A DNA stretch of 64,000 nucleotides from the NCBI GenBank assembly GCA_949318235.1, contig OX439137.1, positions 23,857,653 to 23,921,652 of the forward strand. Reading direction: 5' to 3'. The notes beneath the pieces were generated by a model. It was not told where the DNA came from. It saw nothing but the letters and a program-made list of their open reading frames with translations, and ran no database searches. The stretch's first letter is position 1. Each line of letters opens with the position of its first letter. Shown here in pieces: positions 57,691-64,000 of this stretch. The DNA comes from Ecdyonurus torrentis (lineage: Eukaryota; Arthropoda; Insecta; Ephemeroptera; Heptageniidae). The position numbers and the translations under genes were made by a program.

Positions 57691-57795
57691 GCTGTTCGTA
57701 AACCCTGTTCTCTTGCACCAAAAAATGCGCATTCCATTTGAATAACCATAGGCGATCGTCATTTTTAGTGCAGAGAACAGGGTTTTACGAACAGC
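57691..57795. mobile_element. MITE family 7, 105 bp
   Basis: Inverted ends GCTGTTCGTAAACCCTGTTC and GAACAGGGTTTTACGAACAGC. The core contains AATAACCATAGGCGATCG. Relatives at 687-793 and 53841-53946. Confidence 0.78.
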
Positions 57796-57859
57796 ATTAT
57801 TATAAATTTAGCGATAGTTTTTGAATGGTGAAATATATTATTAAAATCGTGTGTACAAT

Positions 57860-58705
57860 GGATATCGCACACACTAGACGGTCCCGGCTTAAATACTCGT
57901 ATACAGCCCGGTATTCACTATGACAGCCTAGAGAAACCGTGGAAATGACTAGGCAGACTGGACGGTGGTACAATGATAACATAATCATGTACCTCCAGAA
58001 TGCTGTGCATCGTCATGGAATGCATGTAAACACGTATCATGCAACGTGCTGTGCTCTCTCTCACACTTCACAAATGCACCCAGCAGTGGTTTGAACCTGC
58101 GTTCAGTAAGAAACACGGAGTTATATACGTATATTTACTTAGGTACCCGCGAAAATAATATCCCCCTCTCTTCCCCGCGCCCCTCTACGTTGCCACACAA
58201 TGGCTGTTCCTATATCTGTAATGTTAAGCAAGTGATTTCAGAGCTTTCGTTCACTGTCTCCGATGATAGATCTCTATTTAATGGTACGTAGTTAAACTTC
58301 AATTCTTTGACTTTTATTTCACGTTGCTTTTAGATTTTTAGAATCTATCAAATTTAAATTAGAAGTTATCAAAAATAATAAAAATAATAATTTTTTGCTA
58401 CGTAATTTTTGAAATTCAGGACGTTACATGAACAATTTGAGGTCATTCAATAAATAGAAGTGATAAAAAATTAAATGCTATGTCATACTTTTTTGTAATG
58501 TAAAATAATAATTTCGCTATAAATAGCTAACTAAAACTCTTGAATATAAATATTTATAATATAATAACTCAACAAATGCCATTGTTACGTTTCTAACTTT
58601 TCCATTTTTTAGGGCGGAGTTTCTCTGTGCTGCACCTATCTAAATATACGTATCTTACAAAGAGTTACGAGTCAGCTGCCTTTAACACTCAGCCATAACA
58701 GCTCA
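57860..58705 (-). mobile_element. tRNA-derived SINE, copy 8, split by a 530-bp insertion
   Basis: The body and B-box part lie at 57860-58122 and the rest of the head at about 58654-58705. The intervening 58123-58653 is bordered by the repeated ATATACGTAT and looks like a separate element. The 3' tail is absent. Confidence 0.62.
58123..58653. mobile_element. 530-bp inserted element inside a SINE
   Basis: The ends share ATATACGTAT (58123-58132 and 58644-58653). Read inward from either side, both ends give TACGTATATTTA followed by AGGT, so they are short inverted repeats. The interior has a C-rich stretch at about 58160-58200 that is unlike the surroundings. It could be a MITE, or a short piece carried between duplicated target sites. 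No coding capacity is evident. Confidence 0.45.
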
Positions 58706-59013
58706 GTAAACTGAAAAGAATAAAAATATACATTGCAAAGCATAATCATTTACGCAATTATGAAATACATAGAGGCATACAGCAATAATAAGAGAAAAAT
58801 AAATAAATTAGAGTGTAATTTTATTTTACATTCTAAAAGAGAGCATTATTCTGAATAAATTAAAACGCAAATTTACTAATTTTTTTAGTATATTATATTA
58901 ATTATTTTTAATTAATTTCTGAAAATTGAAAAATGATTTAACGTGGGCATACTAGAAATTTGCAGCCCTTGACGTCATTTCGTGACTTAAAAAATTAGTT
59001 AAAAATACTTAAA

Positions 59014-59346
59014 GCAATAGACCAGGGAAAAACATAACTATTTATATCACAAAAATCTTGATGGGATTTACGTAAATAACATTAGTTTGTCTCAAAACCC
59101 AACAGTAGCCCCGTAGCAGTGATCAGAAAATTCAATTTATGCAACCCGCACAACATTTCTATACTCATTTTTGCATATTTCTGACGTCATAAACATGAAT
59201 TTTCACGCAAATTTAATACTGTACAGTATTCTCACGCTCTCTCGTGGGTTTACATTAACTTTCTGGTAAAAATCATCATCAGGTTTGAAGATCCCATATC
59301 GTGTTTATTCATTAAAAAGCACATGTTGTTTTATGTGGTCTATGGC
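59014..59346 (+). mobile_element. MITE family 8, full-length copy
   Basis: The best preserved copy: CAATAGACCAGGGAAAAACAT at the left and TTTTATGTGGTCTATGG at the right, about 333 bp. Confidence 0.75.
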
Positions 59347-60027
59347 TTTAAAACTTTTTGGTCTTTCTTATATTAGGTAATTCTGTTATCTATTGTGTAT
59401 TTACTATATATTTAGAATTTAAAATTATCTTCATTTGAAAGATAAATTAATTTTTTAATTTGTAAATGTAACAGTTTTTGTAGAGCTATAAAAAATAACA
59501 ATAAAATTAGGCGAAAATTTGTAATACCTAAAATTAGATTTTATTATATTATCATAAAGAAAACCACATTTAATTAAAATATTTTAATTATTTAATAAAA
59601 AAGAATAATTCTGAAACCATAAATTAAAAACACACTATTTACTTACAATAACTTAAAAACAAGCTGTGAAACAGTAAAATAATAATAAAAAAAATAATTA
59701 TATTATATTACTGCGTGAATCTTATATAAAATACAGTCTAATTATTCTTAAGAATGTTACTCTTGGAATCCTAATTAGTACATGTATACGCATAAAAGCA
59801 TGCATAATTCTTCTCTTAATTGTATAGGTTGTTACTCTACTATATTTCATGTAATATTAGAATTATATACTTATATTTGTTAATATATTTAATTTAAGAA
59901 TTTAGATCTTATAATTTGAATTCTTATATTAATTTAAGTATATTTTGTCACAAGATTTTACTTTTACTTAAAGTTAGTTTTATTTTACTTTTGGGAATTT
60001 GTCACCGTATTTAAGGTTTCCTTTTCT

Positions 60028-60160
<133 letters not shown>

Positions 60161-60255
60161 TAGAACAACAACATAAGATTATAGCACAATAACAATTGTC
60201 GTTGTATTATTCAAATAGTTTTTTTTTTAACCATGGTCAATTTAAATTTAAATAT

Positions 60256-60835
60256 TTAAAGTCATGGAATACCTTGAACAAAAAAACATGTCTAATATCC
60301 TAACAAACAAAAATATCAACGTTAATTTGGCCGAAGTCATTGATTTCTTATTTATTTTCCATTTACAAAATAACATATGAAGTTTTGTTGACAACGCGCG
60401 CGGAAATAGGTGAGTTGTGACGTCATAAACCCGCAGCTGCCATTTCGTGAATGGAACATAAATTATATAAATCAATGACTCATCGACAAATCATCGTTGA
60501 TATTTAGGTATGTTGGGATATTAGACATGGATTTCGTTCAAGAAGTTCTATACACTCTAAAAAATGGTGCATTACTTTAGTTACGAATACTAACTTATTT
60601 AAGATAATCACCTTTAAGTTATTACGAGTAGCTAAAATAATGCATTTTAGCAAGTTATTAAAAATTGCTAATTTAAGTTGTTTTAAGGTTTTTTTTTAAG
60701 TTAAAATAGCTATTGTTAATAATTTGCTAAAATGCATTATTTTAGCTACTCATAATAACTTAAAAGTATATTCATCTTAAATAAGTTAGGATTCGCAACT
60801 AAAGTAATGCACCCATTTTTAGAGTGTACCTTTAA
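60256..60835. mobile_element. MITE family 3, diverged copy with nested MITE
   Basis: Matches the 19.77-kb element from TTAAAGTCATGGAATACCTT to the far end, but its right end GTTCTA...CCTTTAA is split by a second palindromic element at 60552-60828. A further fragment of the family is at 39100-39190. Confidence 0.72.
60552..60828. mobile_element. MITE family 4, palindromic, nested in family 3
   Basis: Begins TACACTCTAAAAAATGG and ends CCCATTTTTAGAGTGTA; the two halves are inverted over most of their length (GCATTACTTTAGTT.. mirrored by ..AACTAAAGTAATGC). Removing it and one TA joins the family 3 end, giving a TA target-site duplication as for Tc1/mariner-type elements. Confidence 0.8.
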
Positions 60836-60839
60836 CGAT

Positions 60840-61187
60840 AAAAACAAAGTTAAGATGTTCAAACTTATGTATTTTCACAAAATTATAATTTACCCAAAAA
60901 TTGACATTAAGTTTCACGTGAAAATAAAATAATACTATCAACCAATATTTTAACCATAAATCTATCGTTATAGAAATTATAATATTTTCTATACTAAAAT
61001 CTCACATTTCTTTAAATACGTTTTCAATAAAGTTTTTGTAGAGAGGATTTACAAAGATAAGTAAATACACCAAGAGTATTTTTTTAAAGCATCTGTGTAA
61101 ATGGAAAAAAATAAAAAAAATTGCACTGGTTTAGATTGATGTTGTTTTACAACTTTTTTCTACTGTATGTGTACATACATCTTTTAA

Positions 61188-61240
<53 letters not shown>

Positions 61241-62060
61241 TGTTTACACTATACCAACTTCATTATACTTGGGAAAAAAAACTTGCATGAGAAGAAAGGA
61301 AAAAAAATATGAAACATCCTTTTTTTTTCTGTTACTTTTTTTTTTTTTTTTTTTTTTTTTTGTAAATTTTTCATTAAAAAAGTTAGGTCTTAAAAAAAAT
61401 AGTTGTGTATACACATAAAAAATAAAGTACTTCCCTTAAAACTTAAAGAAAAGTTACAATTTATATTTCTATGTTTAAAAAAAAAAAAAAATCTAAATTT
61501 TAATATTATAAGAGTTTTTTTATTTTATATATTTTATGATTTTAACAAGTTTTAAGATTTTTCTTTGTTTATATTTATATATTTAAAACCATAAAGTTGA
61601 AATAAAAATACACATAAAATTAAGACCAGTACTTCTCGTATTCACTTCATTTGAATATGTAAATTATTATATCCTAGTCATGTAAAAAAAAAAAAAAAAA
61701 AATCTTTTAAATTTATGTGCATGATTCTATAAAATACTTCAAGTGAATATTTTTAATTTAAAATTTGTGCTAAGAATTTTCATATTATGTTTGCTATCTG
61801 AGATAATAAATAAATAGCTGTATTTTTTAGGGGGGGGGGGGTGTGATTGACCTTAGGTTTATTTTGCGTCATTTTTAATATCAATATGGATCAAAATTAT
61901 TTTTAGTTTACTGACATTATAAAACGAGACATACATAATATGAAATATTAAATTTTCATAAAAATTAAGAACGTCTTACTCATTAGAATCATCAGCAAAC
62001 ATTGTCTGGTTCTGTAAAATTCATTAAAATCAAGCTTGATTTGAATTAATTGTAACAGCA
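60840..62060. other. AT-rich stretch without recognised genes
   Basis: Contains long A and T runs, a CT tract and a G12 run at 61830-61841; no supported coding region. Confidence 0.55.
61191..61236. repeat. (CT)n microsatellite
   Basis: About 22 CT units. Confidence 0.97.
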
Positions 62061-62400
62061 TCACTTAAGGCGGGAAATTACTAAGGGAATATACTAAAAA
62101 GTTGTAGAGAAAGAAAAATATAAAAAATTTGACCAGTGATACATTAGGATAAGTTATCTTCAAAAATGTTGGGTCACCTTGATAAATTTAAAATTATAAT
62201 TTTTTGAAGTTTTAGTCCCTTAAGAGATCATTTTAATCATTATTTTCTCTCTTGTCTGATGGTCATGGGTTCGGAAAATTATATCTTAAATAACAGATGT
62301 TACTTTTAAATTTCAAATTGCATCATAAAGTTTTTTTTTATTTATCATTATTATTTTAGATTTTGAGATAAAAGTCAGCTAAATAAGACCCTTATTTTGA
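62061..62400 (-). repeat. Dispersed repeat family 9, second copy
   Basis: Inverted relative to the intronic copy at 17.56 kb, with similar blocks in the same order. No coding frame. Confidence 0.65.
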
Positions 62401-62401
62401 A

Positions 62402-62429
62402 AAACAACAACAACAACAACAACAACAAA
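62402..62429. repeat. (AAC)n microsatellite
   Basis: About 9 AAC units. Confidence 0.95.
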
Positions 62430-62805
62430 GGAAGTAGAGTGTAAAAATGGCTCTAAACAAACATACGAAACAATATCAATGTTCAATAAATACATTTGAA
62501 TGTAATTTTCTATATAATCCAAAGATTCAAGAAATAGAAATAAAATTACATCCATAATAAAGAAAATAATAATTATAATAAAATTAGCTAGAAAAAGGAG
62601 TTAAGTCTTTAAGAATAAAATAGTTAATAAGTTACTTTACACGCTAGTATACTGAAAAGCATTGCATTGTTCTAAAGTTATTGTATAGTAAAGTTTTCGT
62701 ATAATGTACTTAATTATGTAAAAATCTCAAAGTTAAATAAAATTTATTAAGTGTATTAAATTATAAGGTCATATACTTAAAGATAATATCAAAGTATTTT
62801 TCAAC

Positions 62806-62836
<31 letters not shown>

Positions 62837-62970
62837 GATAATAAAGTTCATTTTTCTTTTCTTAACTTTTAAAACTTTCTTCACCCTCTTTATATGTTTA
62901 AATCTTTTCGTTCGTCTTTTGTTTTCCTACATAAATAATATTTTAGTCTTGAGATGTATTGAAGTATTCT

Positions 62971-62972
<2 letters not shown>

Positions 62973-63040
<68 letters not shown>
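62973..63040. repeat. (CT)n microsatellite
   Basis: About 34 CT units. Confidence 0.97.
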
Positions 63041-63042
<2 letters not shown>

Positions 63043-63143
63043 GTATTTTTTATATATTTTATATTCTTATTCCTACACTAGTAAAACCCTTGGGTACTGA
63101 CAATGCAAAATTTAGTTTAAATTATGACCCAAAATCATTTGCA

Positions 63144-63456
63144 CCTATAAGAGTGTATGCGCATGACGTCATATTTAATGCGCTTGGAGGCCATACTGGA
63201 GTAGTAAATAACATTGCTCAGCATAGGACAAACTTCGTTTTGGGCAATTTTCTTTGGGAGATCAGTTTATTTTTTGTTGCTGTTATTTTTCTCACATACT
63301 TGCGGTACTAATTCATCATATTTACAGCATCAATGCTCTCAAAAATATTGTATAGTGTTTTAAAACTCCCTAAATGAGGTATTTTTCTATGCCACCCATG
63401 TTATTGAGTGATACAACATAGCGTTGACTTTAACATGAATGCATAAGCCCTTATAG
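63144..63456 (-). mobile_element. MITE family 2, copy b
   Basis: Reverse copy of the 20.5-kb element over its full length, with ends CTATAAGAGTGTATGC and GCATAAGCCCTTATAG. Open frame at 63090-63311 crosses it and is not a gene. Confidence 0.78.
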
Positions 63457-63789
63457 TTTATTTTGCGTCTGCCTTATGAAAGGGATAGAGAAGAGAAAAG
63501 TAACATAAAAGTTGGAAATAATAAATTGTTATTTTTAATTCTTTGTGGAATAGTGCAAAATAATGCTACAAGAAAAAAACAAACAATTAAATTAAAAAAA
63601 AAAAAAAAAAAGTAAAATAAAGTTACGGCAAAAAGATAGGAACTTATGGAAAACTACGAATATATTCTCTTGTTTAAAATTTGTGATTATAAATTTTTAG
63701 ACGCACAAAAACTGGAAGGGATTTAAATATTTATTGTAATAAAAATGTGCATAAGATAAATATATTCTCCCGTCTCCAAAATTTTAATA

Positions 63790-63793
<4 letters not shown>

Positions 63794-63833
<40 letters not shown>
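63794..63833. repeat. T40 tract
   Basis: Uninterrupted T run; possibly the tail of a minus-strand retroposon, with no recognisable body to its right. Confidence 0.9.
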
Positions 63834-63834
<1 letters not shown>

Positions 63835-64000
63835 AAAATTTGGAGCAAAAAGATATAAGGATATAATATAAAATAGAATTAGATCAATATTCAATAAAAT
63901 TTTATTAGATTGCGGATAAAAAAAGAAGTTAAATCGGGAAGAAAAGTTATTGTTAAGTATAGAAAAGAATAAATACATAATAAAATAGTTTTTGCTTGAA

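Overview
The window is strongly AT-rich eukaryotic DNA, most likely from an arthropod or another small invertebrate with a compact-intron genome. This rests on spliced exons with GT/AG borders, 5'-truncated non-LTR retrotransposons with poly(A) tails, a tRNA-derived SINE, many short terminal-inverted-repeat elements (MITEs) and very long dinucleotide microsatellites. The species cannot be named from sequence alone. I see no bacterial operons, rRNA genes, intact tRNA genes or CRISPR arrays, and most open frames are shadows of repeats.

Layout. 1-14.9 kb: AT-rich non-coding DNA with an 830-bp inverted repeat (2.0/4.2 kb), two 5'-truncated LINE copies of one family (5.4-6.2 and 12.0-13.1 kb) and several MITEs. 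14.9-19.0 kb: the only convincing host gene, the 3' part of a plus-strand gene with five visible exons. All introns are phase 1, and the first three exons are tandem duplicates of one another. 19.7-24.3 kb: MITEs, a 546-bp retroposon with target-site duplication, and the left arm of a 1.8-kb inverted repeat containing a SINE. 24.34-34.8 kb: a head-to-tail array of a ~4.46-kb unit (about 2.3 copies, nearly identical); each unit carries a foldback element, and the full copies also carry the SINE and MITE pieces. 34.8-43.6 kb: rearranged relatives of the foldback element, including a ~1.46-kb palindrome. 43.6-64 kb: repeat-dominated DNA with several copies of a ~330-bp MITE, more SINEs, a LINE C-terminal fragment and long (CT)n/(AG)n tracts.

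Main points: (i) the triplicated symmetric phase-1 exons; (ii) a stem-loop at the LINE 3' end that recurs in the SINE tail with paired substitutions, suggesting the SINE borrows the LINE machinery; (iii) the young 4.46-kb tandem array and related palindromes; (iv) the TGACGTCA octamer recurring in several unrelated-looking repeat families. All work is by eye; repeat borders are approximate to a few bases.
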